Shown here: positions 36,236-46,932 of the stretch, one piece after another | Layout of the letters: every line of letters begins with the position of its first letter | How positions within the stretch are numbered: the stretch's first letter is position 1 | Assembly: GCA_902785425.1 (NCBI GenBank) | Contig: CACZYP010000031.1 | Span: 1 to 54,894, forward strand | DNA: 54,894 nt | Direction: 5' to 3' | From: an uncultured Ruminococcus sp. | Lineage (GTDB): Bacteria > Bacillota > Clostridia > Oscillospirales > Acutalibacteraceae | The notes under the pieces: generated by a model | Database searches by the model: none | Told to the model about the DNA's origin: nothing | Seen by the model: only the letters and a program-made list of their open reading frames with translations | Program-made: the position numbers and the translations under genes

Positions 36236-36275
36236 AAGAATGGATATTTATACACAATGAGAGGAGCGTTTATCT

Positions 36276-38942
36276 ATGAGCAAATCATCACGTTTTTCAG
36301 TACGTTTTCTGTCGGCAGTGCTGAGCATTTCGCTTATGATGTATGTATCGGCATCATCGGCTGCGGCAGCACAGCCGGACTTCAATGCTTCATCGGGAGC
36401 AGACATCACATTCCCTGAACAAAGCGGAAGTTCAATGTACGGAGACTACGAATACTCTTCCTACAACGGAGAGGTTACAATAAAAGCCTACCTCGGCGCC
36501 GACACAACGCTCGATATCCCGAGCGAGATCGAAGGTCTGCCCGTAACGAGTCTTTCGTATCAGTCGTTTCAAAACCACACAAATCTTACGCAGGTCAATA
36601 TCCCTGACACCGTAAAGTCGATACAAGTCGATGCTTTTGCGGGTTGTTCTTCTCTTGAAACTATCTCGATACCGTCATCTGTAACATCTATAGGGCGCAA
36701 TGCGTTCGGCTCAACTGCGTGGCTTAAAAATTTCCCGAGTGATCTTGTAACAGCTGGCGACGGCATACTTATAAAGTATAAGGGCACGTCCGAAAACGTT
36801 TTCATTCCCGATACAGTAAAGGTAATAAACGACTACGCATTCAGCTCCAACAGATCGCTGATAAGCCTTGATATGTCCGATTCCGTCACTATGGTAAAGG
36901 AAGACGCATTCAGCGGCTGCAGTCTGCTGGGGTCGATACGTTTTTCAAAAGCTCTTACCGAGATCAGAAGCTGCGCTTTTGAAAACTGCTCCTCTCTTAC
37001 CGAATTGGCTTTTCCGGACAGTCTTACGAAGATAGGCGCCTATGCTTTCCAAAACTGCAAGAAACTTGCATACGTTATCGCTCCTTCCTCCGTTACAACA
37101 ATTGACTCGGACGCTTTCCTTAATACTCCGTGGCTTGATAACCCGATGAGCGATTTCCTTATTGCAGGCAACAATATCCTGATGAAATACTGCGGTGAAG
37201 AGATCGACGTAACTATCCCCGACGGTGTGACGAAGATCTATTCACGGGCATTTGAAGAAACAACGATAAGAAGCGTAGTTATCCCCCGTTCTGTAAAGTT
37301 CATATCCTCGTACTGCTTCAAAAACTGCACGTCGCTTGAAAGTGCAATGATAGCAGGCGGCACAGGAGAAGGCGTTACCGAGATGTATTCCGAGATCTTC
37401 AAGGGCTGCACTTCACTTAAAGAAGTATTCCTCGGCAACGACCTGAAATCAGTAGGCGGCGACCTTTTCAAAGGCTGCGATCAGCTGGAAAGCTTCATCA
37501 TAGGCGACAAGCTTTCAGGCTACACTGTAAGCTTTGCCGACGGCGCACCGAATCTAAAGCTCAAATACTACACGGGTCAGGCTTTGTTCTCAAGGGAAAA
37601 CTGCGATGAAAGAGGCATACCGTATGAATATCTCGACTTCAAGATAGACATAAACGAAAACGGCACATACTCGCTCGAAAAGTATTACGGTGTGCTCGGC
37701 AAAGCCGAGATACCGTCAGAAATAGAAAAAAGACCTGTAACGGTCATAGACGACGGCGCTTTCGCAAACACCCGTGTGGTCGAGGTAACTATACCCGATA
37801 CCGTCACCATGATACGCGCCGGTGCGTTTTCAAACTGCTCAAACCTCACAAGCGTAACGATACCCGATTCCGTAACTCAGATAGAAGCAGACGCCTTCGC
37901 CGATTCGCCCTCCGTTACGATAGTTTGCGGCGAAAACTCATATGCCCTGCAATATGCAAAAGCGAACAGCATTCCATATAAAGCAGGCGAATCCGAACCG
38001 GAGATTCCTGATTTAGACGGCGAAGTCACTCCTAAATTCGGCGACACGGAATCCGACAAAGACTCCGATACAAGCAGCGATATCACCACAGACAGCTCCA
38101 CCGACTCCGAAGGCTATATTGAAACGGACACCGAAACAGAACCGGAAACGGAAACAGAAACAAACACGGAAACAGAAACGGAAACAGATACAGATACAGA
38201 AACAAGCACAGACACGGAAGTGCATATTGAAACAGATATCGAAACAGATACCGAAACCGATACTGAAACGGACACAAAAACCGATAAGGATACATCAAGC
38301 AGACCATCTTCTTACGTTGATGAAGATAAAGACGGTTACGATGATATCACCGGCGAATACATAGGCACATATGAAGGCGAAAACAGTGACACCGAAACCA
38401 ACTCCGATACCGACAGCGAAGATGATTTCTATGATATAGTAACATACGGTGTTCTCGGTGACGTTGACTACGACGCCTTTATCACCGCTTCGGATGCAAT
38501 GCTGGTACTGCGTGCAAGTATTGGCATTGATGAAACGGACGAAACATTTGAAAAGCTTGCCGACGTTGACGGCGACCGCTCTCTTATGGCATCAGACGCT
38601 CTTGCTATCCTGCGTTACAGCGTTGGCTTTGACGACGGAAACGAGATAAACGAGATCGTTCGGGAAAGGATCCGCATAGCGACAACAGTCTACGTAAAGA
38701 ATTCGACAGGAAAAGACCGCACATTGTATCTCTACTACTGGGGCATATCGGAGAACTGCCCGTGGCCGGGCTGCGAGATGACCGACCCCGACGGCGACGG
38801 CTGGTATGAATACACCATTCACACACTGGACGAGTTCAAATGGCTCATAGTTGACGATAGCGGAGAAAAATCGCCCGAATTCCAGACAAAAGGCGATGTA
38901 TGGGCAACACTTATCTCAATGAAAACGGTGAGTCTCAGATAA
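36276..38942 (+). CDS. Secreted BspA-type LRR protein with internal dockerin and C-terminal CBM26-like module
   Basis: The protein has 888 residues. A signal peptide (ends near ASSAAAA) is followed by BspA/LRR_5 repeats at about 50-560 (for example IPDTVKSIQVDAFAGCSSLE). A long Thr/Glu/Asp linker of about 100-130 residues is built from ETDTE-like units. The dockerin comes next (about 725-790, GDVDYDAFITASDAM and ADVDGDRSLMASDAL) and then a C-terminal domain of about 85 residues: VYVKNSTGKDRTLYLYYWG, WPGCEMTDPDGDGWYEYTI, FQTKGDVWATL. That pattern fits family 26 starch-binding modules. The second dockerin loop is degenerate (GDRSLM), which may weaken calcium binding. A dockerin placed before a starch-binding module suggests docking onto an amylosome-like scaffold while touching starch. 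Confidence 0.85.
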   Translation: MSKSSRFSVRFLSAVLSISLMMYVSASSAAAAQPDFNASSGADITFPEQSGSSMYGDYEYSSYNGEVTIKAYLGADTTLDIPSEIEGLPVTSLSYQSFQNHTNLTQVNIPDTVKSIQVDAFAGCSSLETISIPSSVTSIGRNAFGSTAWLKNFPSDLVTAGDGILIKYKGTSENVFIPDTVKVINDYAFSSNRSLISLDMSDSVTMVKEDAFSGCSLLGSIRFSKALTEIRSCAFENCSSLTELAFPDSLTKIGAYAFQNCKKLAYVIAPSSVTTIDSDAFLNTPWLDNPMSDFLIAGNNILMKYCGEEIDVTIPDGVTKIYSRAFEETTIRSVVIPRSVKFISSYCFKNCTSLESAMIAGGTGEGVTEMYSEIFKGCTSLKEVFLGNDLKSVGGDLFKGCDQLESFIIGDKLSGYTVSFADGAPNLKLKYYTGQALFSRENCDERGIPYEYLDFKIDINENGTYSLEKYYGVLGKAEIPSEIEKRPVTVIDDGAFANTRVVEVTIPDTVTMIRAGAFSNCSNLTSVTIPDSVTQIEADAFADSPSVTIVCGENSYALQYAKANSIPYKAGESEPEIPDLDGEVTPKFGDTESDKDSDTSSDITTDSSTDSEGYIETDTETEPETETETNTETETETDTDTETSTDTEVHIETDIETDTETDTETDTKTDKDTSSRPSSYVDEDKDGYDDITGEYIGTYEGENSDTETNSDTDSEDDFYDIVTYGVLGDVDYDAFITASDAMLVLRASIGIDETDETFEKLADVDGDRSLMASDALAILRYSVGFDDGNEINEIVRERIRIATTVYVKNSTGKDRTLYLYYWGISENCPWPGCEMTDPDGDGWYEYTIHTLDEFKWLIVDDSGEKSPEFQTKGDVWATLISMKTVSLR

Positions 38943-39003
38943 TGCTCTCTTCCCTATTCGTTATTTCAATTCATTGACACGATGCTTGACAAATAAAAGA
39001 ACA

Positions 39004-39037
39004 AGACCGCTTCGATCAGGCCTGATCGAAGCGGTCT
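39004..39037. terminator. Bidirectional terminator, 34-bp perfect palindrome
   Basis: AGACCGCTTCGATCAGG is followed with no spacer by its exact reverse complement. It lies between two convergent genes (36276-38942 and 39052-46932) with T-rich sequence on each side, so it should end transcription from both. Confidence 0.88.
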
Positions 39038-39051
39038 TTCTATTCGGCGGT

Positions 39052-42000
39052 TTATGCCGCCAATGGTTTGTTTATTCTGTCGCTGTTGAAGCCTACGCTG
39101 TATCTCAGGATCTCAAGCGCATCATTCGCAGTGATAGAACCGTCTGCGTCAACATCGGCACGTGCAAACTGTCCGGGAGTAAGCTCTGCTACACCAACGC
39201 TTGCACGAAGTGCCAGCAGTGCGTCGTTTGCCGTGATCTCGCCGTCGCCGTCAACATCGCCGAGATTTCCTGTTTTATCGTTGTTCTCGCCGCCGTTGTC
39301 GGTATCGGTATCACTGTCGGAAGCGATATCGGAATCAGTCTCATCGTCGGAGTCGCTGTTTGCATCGGTATCTGTATCGGAGGACGGTGTGTCGCCCGTT
39401 TCAACAGTGCTGTCGGTATCGGAAGCGTCTGTATCTTTCTCCGTATCGGAAGCTGTTTCGCTGTCGGAGTTAACATTGCTGTCCGAACTGTTATCCGTAT
39501 CGCTGTGCATATGACTGTCAGTATCGCTTCCCGATGTATCGGAATCTGTCGGCTCATCGGGAGTAGCCATATCGGTATCGGTCATAGAGTGATCATGCTC
39601 GTCCGCAGCGGGGAGCGCATTGATCCTTACGGGGATCTGTGCGGAAAGCTCTGTGTCGTCAACGCTTACGTAAAGCATTGTATCTGCTGCAAGGCGGCCT
39701 GTTACAGTTACCTTAGCAGTACCGTTTTCGTCTGTCTTAACGGAATTCTTATCAACAGAAAGAAGTCTTTCGCTGCCGGGTGTTACGCTGATATTAACGT
39801 CTGCCTTTGCAGGAAGGATATTGATCTCAACCTCTGTCGGCTCGCCCTTATCTGCCTCGATCTTCTCGGGAACATCGAGAGTTTCGATCCTGTCTGTTAC
39901 GTCTGCTGTGCCTGTGAATGCAGCGTCGATAACAAGTCCGTTGTAGCTCTTTACATTGTCGATCTCAAACGAAACTGTGCCTGAAAGCGCCGTATCGGGA
40001 ACGAATCTGAACTTTGAAGCGTACTCAACGGAATCATCGGCAAAGCTCTTCTCTGTGTTGAGAGGAACGATCTCACCTGTGATCTCCTCACCGTTTACGG
40101 AGATCTTAACATTATCTGTGTTTACAGTGGAAAGCTCCATATACTGCGAGAATGTGATATCGGCACAGTCGGAGTATGCCGCAATACGGCTTACTATCGG
40201 AGCATAGAGCGACTTCATGGAAACGTTTACTTCCGTCTGGATAGGAAGCACGGGTACCCACTCGCTCGCTGTAGTTTCGTAGCCTTCCTTTTCAAAGCGT
40301 ACCTGCCACCAGCCGTCGGGAACGTACCACTCATAATGGCCAAGCTCATCGGTAAGCAGCGGGTTCATCTGATCGTACTCGGCTGCGTCCCACAGAACAG
40401 CATTGTCGCCTGCTGCGTTGTCGCTGTAATAGAGCGTTGCCGTAACGTTTTCAAGGCGGTTGCTTCCGACAGCCTCGCAAACGAAACCGGAGGGGTCTAC
40501 GCCGCTCTTAAGGGGAATGTTGTTGCGTTTTTTAGGATCGTTGGGGTCATCGGGTTGATGGCATTTACACTTCGATTTAATTATGTTTTCTGCAGCTTCC
40601 ATAAACTCATTATACTGTTGTTTGGAATACTCAATTGGTTCAAGAATAAGATTACCATCACCAAAATCGTGAACCCCGGTTGCAATAGAACCTCCATATT
40701 CTCCTCCCAATTGTGCCACTATACCCCAACCTTTGGCAACAACACCTAAAAAGGTATTTACAGCATGAGCACAAGAACCAATCGTGTTATTTATAAAGGC
40801 TGCATTTAAGAGAGTTGTCAGTGCTTCTCTGTCATCATAATTAATACACTGACAAGTATTCATGATCTTTTGGAGATTTGCAATTCTTTCTTCCGCATCA
40901 TAATAACCCTTCTGATCATAAATATCTTTAGCAAGAAAAGCTAAACTAAGAGATTTTAATGCCACTCGACTTCCTAATACTTTTTGCATTTTTTCTCCAA
41001 GTTTGACTTTCTCTCTAACAATAAAATTATATCTATTCTTTTTTATACTAAGTTGTGCTACAGCATCGTCATATAACCACTGAATGTTAGGCTCTGTTTG
41101 TCGTAGTGGGTTTGTGTAAAGTTTAGGGATGCGAGATTCAAGACTGGATATCTCGTTGCTAAGTTTATTTTGCTCCCATTCATACTCTTGCATTAATCCT
41201 TTAAGTATTTCATAAGTTTTATCAGCAAGCGGATCACCTATATTGGTAATATTCTCTAACCCATCAGCAAGCCCACCTAATACTTCATTAGGCTCAGACG
41301 GATTCGAGCCGTCATCTAATGAACCGCAACCACAGTCGCCAGAGCTTTGTAACGTTGCTCTTCCTGAAGAAGCAGGTGTTTTCCCTTCAAAAGAACTATC
41401 ATTTGACTCATTAAACTTAACGGCAATTCCTTTTTCAAGATCAACAAAATCATATTCAGTATTATCACTGTAATCAATGAAAATAGAAGGCTCACCATCA
41501 TACTGTTCAACAGGGGAATAACCTCGCTCAATCAAGTATTCAGCATTAACAGAATCAGGAATGTCTACTTTTTTAATTGGATAAGAATAAGAATCTAACT
41601 GACCGATTAGAGTCTTTTGTTCATTTACTAAAGTTGCATTTTGTAAATAGAACTCGTTTTTGAATTGCTTGAACTCTTCGGGAACGCTTTCTTGAATCTG
41701 ATTTGCAATTGATAACAAATCTATATCTTCAAGCATATCGTCCGTTAAACCGCATTCCAAAAGGCTTGTTCTGACATCATCTTCTGTAACGGTGAAGTTT
41801 TCCCAATAACTCTTTTCTTCTTCATTAATTCTTACAAGATCATTAATAAGTTTTTCGAGTTCGTCAAATGCAGCATTCAGATCTTCAAGTGAAGACTCTA
41901 CCGCTTTCCTATCGATCTTAAAGTTCGCCTCTGTCAAAAGCTCAACCGATACTGCCGCCGGGCGTGTTTCTGTAGTGTAATCATAGTAACCCGTAAACGT

Positions 42001-45000
42001 ACCTGTTTCCTCATCATAGGTAAGCGGTATTCTGATGTACTCATCATTCTGTGTTTTTGTAAGAACTGTTGCCTTTTGTACCTTTGTAGGATCGCCTGCA
42101 ATATGAAGCTCGTAGGTGAATCTTGTGTCATAGATCGTGAAGGTATAAACAAGATCCTTGTTTTCCTGACCGTTGAGCATTACATCCATCGAAGTATTCT
42201 TGTGAGCGTCACAGAAATACATGGTAAGCTTATCCGCAACGGTACTGTCTACAGCATACTCTATCGTTCTGACAGCCGACTTAAGCTCTGTTCCGTCCTG
42301 CGTTGTAACTACTGCATAGATATCGTGATCTGAACGGCTGTAAGCGTCTTTAAGCTCAAATGATGTGCTGAACGTTCCTGCTTTGTTCGATGTTGTCTTT
42401 GCAGCGAGAGTTCCGTTATCATAAAGAGCAACGGTGCTGTTCGGGAATGTATTGCCGGTTGTGTTTATCGAAGTCTGATTCGTTCTTTCGGGAACGTAGA
42501 AGTCAAGATCCTTGACTCCGCAGTTTACACAGCCGAGAGCCTCCGTCTGCTCAACATTGTTCGCCGTAAATGAAACGCTTGCCGATACCGAAGCATCACA
42601 CGTTCCGCAGGCAAAAAGAGCAAGTCTGATCGTACCGGACTTTTCCTTTAATGATGTGAATACATTGTTGCCGTCCTTTTTGAAATCAACGGTGTTTCCG
42701 TTAACTGTCATACAATTGGGCTTCACTTCAAATCCTTCGGGGAGCGCAAATGAAACCACAGGGTTCGTGACCGCACCGGGCTTGTATTCATAATTAAGAA
42801 TAAGAACAAGGTATTCGCCAAGAGCGACTTTATCCTTATTTGTTGTAAGAACGTTCTTTTCGGGTGCAAAGTATGCAAGCTTGAAAAGATCGGTTTTCGG
42901 GATAGTTATATCGCTGAGTGTTGTTCTTTTCGAGTTTTCGATCTTGACAGACTTCATTATGTAGTCCGTGTTATTTTTAAGACCGAGCTTGTCAAACGCT
43001 GTAAGATCGGCAGGCGCATAGCATCTGCGGTCTTTTGACATCATTACAACAGAGTAACGTCCTGCTGTAAGGCCGCTGAAAACACCCTTTTTCTTGTGCA
43101 GAGAGATGGTATCAACATACTTTCCGTTGGCGCCGAAAACGATAGCCATATTCTCCGTTTCGGGAGCCGCACTCTGAACAATAACAAGCTCGCCGAGCTG
43201 TTCGAGTGAAAGCTCCGCTTTGCTGCCGCTGCCGAGAGTTACATCGGCGTCATCGGAGATAAAGCCCTCTTTTCCTGCCTTAACGGTGATATCATCGCCG
43301 TTTTCTGCTTCGCTTACGGGAATCATGAGCTGATTTCCTGCCATGTAAGCCGAAGCGATCTCTTTTCTCTTTGTATTGTTGTATGCTGTTATCGTGATAT
43401 CATTCAGACTCAATGCGTCTGCCCACTCTGAATCTACAGCTTTCTCTTTTACAGAAAGCTCAACTGCTGTTGTTACAAACTCCTCGATCGTGACCTCAAC
43501 TGCCTCTTCCGAAACGGAAGCAAGCTCTTTTTCATACGTCGAGAAGCCTTTTTTTGTTACAGTAAGTACCGAAGGGATATCCTTGCAGTAGATCTCAAAC
43601 TCGCCGTTTTCGTTTGTTTCGGCTGTAAGAGTTTTCGTTATCTTCTCGGAAGCTTTCTGAACGAGCGTTACGGAAGCAAAGCTTACGGCGCTGCCGTCCG
43701 GAGCTTTTACCTTGCCCGTCATCTTGCGTGAAACGTAGCTTTCAAGCGTGCAAACATGATTCGGTGCGTCTGCGCTTACCGTTACCTCCTGCTGTGCGGG
43801 AAGCTTGTACATGTTTGCATATAGCGTACTGTTGAACTCAACGGTATATCTGAACACATCGCCCTCTGCTGCCTTGCCGAGCGAGCTGCCTGTCTTTACG
43901 TACTCGCCCTTTGAGCTGTACCATCTGATCGTGCAGTCATCGGTAACGTTTGTACCGAACTCGTCAAATACAGTCGCCGTTACGGTAACTACATCCTTGA
44001 CATCATTGAACGATATCTTTGCTTTGCCGTCGGTAAATACAATACCCTCAACCGTTGAGAATACGGAACCGTTATCGGAAAGAAGCTTTGCTGTGTAAGT
44101 CTTGAACGGATCAAGACCGAAGATGTTTACATTGTCTTTATCGATGATCCTTGTCAGATCAACGAGCGAATCATCGGACTGAATGTTAAGGCGGAAGCCT
44201 CTGCACTTGCTGCCCGATACAACAGTAAGCGTTGAATCGTATTCACCCTCAATAGAAGTATCGAAAGGAATACCGTTGTCCATTGCGTACTGATGAGCAT
44301 AAGAGCCTGCCGCACAGCCGATCACAACATTCGTGCCTGCGAAAGCGTACTTTTCTATAGACGTTACAGTGTCCGGGATACGAACGCTTACGAGCGAATC
44401 GCATGCGGCAAACGCCTGCATACCTATGCTTTCAACACCGTAAGGGATGGTTATGGTCTTAAGGCCGGAATTATAGAAAGATGTACTCGATATCGTCTTA
44501 AGAGTAGACGGGAGCTTTATCTCCTTGAGTGCTGTACAGCCGGAAAAAACACTGGAATAAACTGCTGTTACGCCTTCATTAACATTTACCGAAACAAGGC
44601 TCGTACAGCCGTCGAATGTACAATAATTGAGCGTTGTTACCGAGCCGAGGCTCTCGATCTTTGCAAGCTTTTTACAGCCGTAGAAAGCGTAGTTTCCGAT
44701 CTCCGTTACCGATTCGGGGATAGTAACATTCTGCAAAGCTGTGCAATCCGAGAAAGCATTCGATCCTATAGTCGTTACCATATCGGGGATAACAACATTT
44801 GTAAGCGAAGTGCAGCTTGCAAAAGCATAATAGCCGATAGATGTAACAAGCTCCGGGATATCTATATTCTTAAGCGAAGTGCATCCGTAGAATGCATAGC
44901 TGCCGATAGATTTGATGCCTGCGGGAAGCTCTGCTGCGGGAAGCGACGAACAATTTCTGAAAAGCTCGTCCGGAATGACCGTAAGGCTCTTTGGCAGCGT

Positions 45001-46932
45001 AACGCTTACAAGATTGCCGCAATTATGGAAAACGCCTTTGCCGATAGAAGTAACACTTTCGGGAAAAACAAACTCTGTAAAAGATGAAGCGCTTCCGAAC
45101 GCATAATCACCTATAGTTGTTACCGTTTCGGGAATCTCTATTCCTTTGAGTGCGTAACAGCTGCCGAACGCTTCGGAACCGATCGTTTCGAGCTTGCCCG
45201 GAAGTGTGACCGATGCAAGTGTAGAGCAGCTTAAGAACGCACGGCTGCCGATCACTGTGACCGACTCGGGGATAGTTACATCCGTAAGAGCGGAACAACT
45301 CTGAAACATGCCGTCGCCGACTTTTGTAAGCGAATCGGGGATTACAGCCTTTATAAGATTTGTACAGCCGGAGAAAACGCTGCTTCCGACAGATGTTACG
45401 GAATTGGGGATATTGATCTCCTTGATGCCGGTACAATCGGCAAATGCAGAGCTTCCGAGCTTCTTTACCGATGTCGGGATATTGATCGAAGTAAGACCTG
45501 TACAGCCCTGGAAAGCACAGTCGCCTATCTGCGTCACTTTATCGGAGATAGAAAGAGACACAGCGCCTGTGCAGTTTCTGAATGCGTGGTTTCCGATCTT
45601 TGTTATGTTGTCGGGGATCTCGATCTTTGTAAGTCTCGAACAGCCGCTGAACATACTATCGGAAAGCGCCGAAATGCCGGAAGGTATGCTTACGGAAGGA
45701 AGATTCGTACAAGATGCAAAAGCGGATTCGCCTATGCTTGTGATCTTGTCGGTAAAAGTGATCTTCGTAAGGCTTGTGCAGCTCCTAAAGGCAGAATTGC
45801 CGACAGATACTATATTATCGGGGAAAGAGACTTCTCCGAGAACTGTACAGCCTTCAAATGCAGAATCACCGATACTCTTTACAGACGACGGGAATTCTAT
45901 CTTAGTAAGGCTTTTACAGTTATTGAAAAGCCCCGCACTAAGAACGGGAATATTTTCGGGAAGCTTAACGCTTACCATTCCCGTACAGCCATTGAAAACA
46001 CCGGTACCCATGCTCGTAACAGAGGACGGGATATTGACCGATGTAAGTCCTGTACAATCAGAGAACGCATATTCATCGATCGACGAAACCGTTGTGGGGA
46101 TAGTGATCGATTTAAGGCTTGTGCAGCCGCTGAAAGCAGATGCGCTTATCCTGATTATCGAATCGGGCAGCGAAACGCTTTTAAGATTCTTACAGCCCGA
46201 AAAAGCGCTCGAACCGAGAGTATTTACGGAACCCGGTACAGTAACAGACTCCAATGCTTCACACGAAGCGAACGCACTCGAAGAAATTGTAGTTACCGAA
46301 TTCGGGATCTCTATTTCGGTAAGAGCTGTACAATTCTGAAAAGCCGACTCGCCGATACTCTTTACCGAATTCGGGATAGTTATCTTCTGAAGCTTGGAAC
46401 AATATCTGAACGAACTGTTTCCTATGCTCAGAACAGAATCGGCAATAGTCAGATCAGTCATATTGTTCAGGTAGTAAAAAACTTTATCGCCTATGCTTGT
46501 AACGCCTTTTTCGATAACTACCTTTTCAATAGAGCTGCGAAAACTATACCACGGCACGTCGCTTGTATAATAGTAGCTGCTCATCGTGCCTTCGCCGCTG
46601 ATAGTCAGCGTTTTTGTCTTTGCGGTGAATGTCCAGTCAACATGGCCCACAGTGCCCGATGCGTCCTCTTCACCGGCTGCGCCGCTCGGCTTGATGATCC
46701 TGCTGAGTGCAGCACCGAAAAGCGACGGCTTGACCTCTGTCTCTTCCGGGACATCGACTGTTGCCACAGTCGAGCTAAGTCCGACCTCGTCTGTCGTTGC
46801 AACTTCTGTCTGCTCGATGACCGACGGTTCATCGGGCGTATCGACAGTTGTTGATGAAGCGCTCAATGCCGACGCCGAAGCCATAGCAAGAGCCAACACG
46901 ACAGACAAAAATCTGTTGAAATTTCTCTTCAT
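39052..46932 (-). CDS. Giant secreted BspA-type leucine-rich-repeat protein with C-terminal dockerin (protein B)
   Basis: A 2626-residue paralogue of protein A in the opposite orientation, ATG 46932 behind GGGAGTGG. Parts in order: signal peptide (ends near ALSA), about 30 BspA/LRR_5 repeats (about 100-900), Ig-like and carboxypeptidase-regulatory-like domains (VTGKVKAPDGSAVSFASVTL-type, about 1070-1150), a helical central module (about 1665-2130), the GVDPSGFVCEAVGSNRLENV domain, a Ser/Asp/Thr linker, and a dockerin with loops GDVDGDGEITANDAL and ADVDADGSITANDAL. Outer regions match protein A closely. The central module is strongly diverged, and the DNA there (about 40540-41935) is visibly more AT-rich than its flanks. 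The inferred role is a cohesin-bound surface adhesin. Confidence 0.88.
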   Translation of the reverse strand: MKRNFNRFLSVVLALAMASASALSASSTTVDTPDEPSVIEQTEVATTDEVGLSSTVATVDVPEETEVKPSLFGAALSRIIKPSGAAGEEDASGTVGHVDWTFTAKTKTLTISGEGTMSSYYYTSDVPWYSFRSSIEKVVIEKGVTSIGDKVFYYLNNMTDLTIADSVLSIGNSSFRYCSKLQKITIPNSVKSIGESAFQNCTALTEIEIPNSVTTISSSAFASCEALESVTVPGSVNTLGSSAFSGCKNLKSVSLPDSIIRISASAFSGCTSLKSITIPTTVSSIDEYAFSDCTGLTSVNIPSSVTSMGTGVFNGCTGMVSVKLPENIPVLSAGLFNNCKSLTKIEFPSSVKSIGDSAFEGCTVLGEVSFPDNIVSVGNSAFRSCTSLTKITFTDKITSIGESAFASCTNLPSVSIPSGISALSDSMFSGCSRLTKIEIPDNITKIGNHAFRNCTGAVSLSISDKVTQIGDCAFQGCTGLTSINIPTSVKKLGSSAFADCTGIKEINIPNSVTSVGSSVFSGCTNLIKAVIPDSLTKVGDGMFQSCSALTDVTIPESVTVIGSRAFLSCSTLASVTLPGKLETIGSEAFGSCYALKGIEIPETVTTIGDYAFGSASSFTEFVFPESVTSIGKGVFHNCGNLVSVTLPKSLTVIPDELFRNCSSLPAAELPAGIKSIGSYAFYGCTSLKNIDIPELVTSIGYYAFASCTSLTNVVIPDMVTTIGSNAFSDCTALQNVTIPESVTEIGNYAFYGCKKLAKIESLGSVTTLNYCTFDGCTSLVSVNVNEGVTAVYSSVFSGCTALKEIKLPSTLKTISSTSFYNSGLKTITIPYGVESIGMQAFAACDSLVSVRIPDTVTSIEKYAFAGTNVVIGCAAGSYAHQYAMDNGIPFDTSIEGEYDSTLTVVSGSKCRGFRLNIQSDDSLVDLTRIIDKDNVNIFGLDPFKTYTAKLLSDNGSVFSTVEGIVFTDGKAKISFNDVKDVVTVTATVFDEFGTNVTDDCTIRWYSSKGEYVKTGSSLGKAAEGDVFRYTVEFNSTLYANMYKLPAQQEVTVSADAPNHVCTLESYVSRKMTGKVKAPDGSAVSFASVTLVQKASEKITKTLTAETNENGEFEIYCKDIPSVLTVTKKGFSTYEKELASVSEEAVEVTIEEFVTTAVELSVKEKAVDSEWADALSLNDITITAYNNTKRKEIASAYMAGNQLMIPVSEAENGDDITVKAGKEGFISDDADVTLGSGSKAELSLEQLGELVIVQSAAPETENMAIVFGANGKYVDTISLHKKKGVFSGLTAGRYSVVMMSKDRRCYAPADLTAFDKLGLKNNTDYIMKSVKIENSKRTTLSDITIPKTDLFKLAYFAPEKNVLTTNKDKVALGEYLVLILNYEYKPGAVTNPVVSFALPEGFEVKPNCMTVNGNTVDFKKDGNNVFTSLKEKSGTIRLALFACGTCDASVSASVSFTANNVEQTEALGCVNCGVKDLDFYVPERTNQTSINTTGNTFPNSTVALYDNGTLAAKTTSNKAGTFSTSFELKDAYSRSDHDIYAVVTTQDGTELKSAVRTIEYAVDSTVADKLTMYFCDAHKNTSMDVMLNGQENKDLVYTFTIYDTRFTYELHIAGDPTKVQKATVLTKTQNDEYIRIPLTYDEETGTFTGYYDYTTETRPAAVSVELLTEANFKIDRKAVESSLEDLNAAFDELEKLINDLVRINEEEKSYWENFTVTEDDVRTSLLECGLTDDMLEDIDLLSIANQIQESVPEEFKQFKNEFYLQNATLVNEQKTLIGQLDSYSYPIKKVDIPDSVNAEYLIERGYSPVEQYDGEPSIFIDYSDNTEYDFVDLEKGIAVKFNESNDSSFEGKTPASSGRATLQSSGDCGCGSLDDGSNPSEPNEVLGGLADGLENITNIGDPLADKTYEILKGLMQEYEWEQNKLSNEISSLESRIPKLYTNPLRQTEPNIQWLYDDAVAQLSIKKNRYNFIVREKVKLGEKMQKVLGSRVALKSLSLAFLAKDIYDQKGYYDAEERIANLQKIMNTCQCINYDDREALTTLLNAAFINNTIGSCAHAVNTFLGVVAKGWGIVAQLGGEYGGSIATGVHDFGDGNLILEPIEYSKQQYNEFMEAAENIIKSKCKCHQPDDPNDPKKRNNIPLKSGVDPSGFVCEAVGSNRLENVTATLYYSDNAAGDNAVLWDAAEYDQMNPLLTDELGHYEWYVPDGWWQVRFEKEGYETTASEWVPVLPIQTEVNVSMKSLYAPIVSRIAAYSDCADITFSQYMELSTVNTDNVKISVNGEEITGEIVPLNTEKSFADDSVEYASKFRFVPDTALSGTVSFEIDNVKSYNGLVIDAAFTGTADVTDRIETLDVPEKIEADKGEPTEVEINILPAKADVNISVTPGSERLLSVDKNSVKTDENGTAKVTVTGRLAADTMLYVSVDDTELSAQIPVRINALPAADEHDHSMTDTDMATPDEPTDSDTSGSDTDSHMHSDTDNSSDSNVNSDSETASDTEKDTDASDTDSTVETGDTPSSDTDTDANSDSDDETDSDIASDSDTDTDNGGENNDKTGNLGDVDGDGEITANDALLALRASVGVAELTPGQFARADVDADGSITANDALEILRYSVGFNSDRINKPLAA

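Noticed and set aside
39004-39037. 34-bp palindrome as a recombination or origin site
   Set aside because: Its place between two convergent genes and flanking T-rich sequence fit a bidirectional terminator fully.
38974-39984. 336-codon plus-strand frame covering the palindrome and the end of protein B
   Set aside because: It runs through the bidirectional terminator and is antisense to the dockerin and linker coding sequence. The composition is an artefact of repetitive codons.
45586-46854. 422-codon open frame on the plus strand
   Set aside because: It is antisense to the LRR repeats of protein B. Its apparent repeats only mirror the LRR periodicity.
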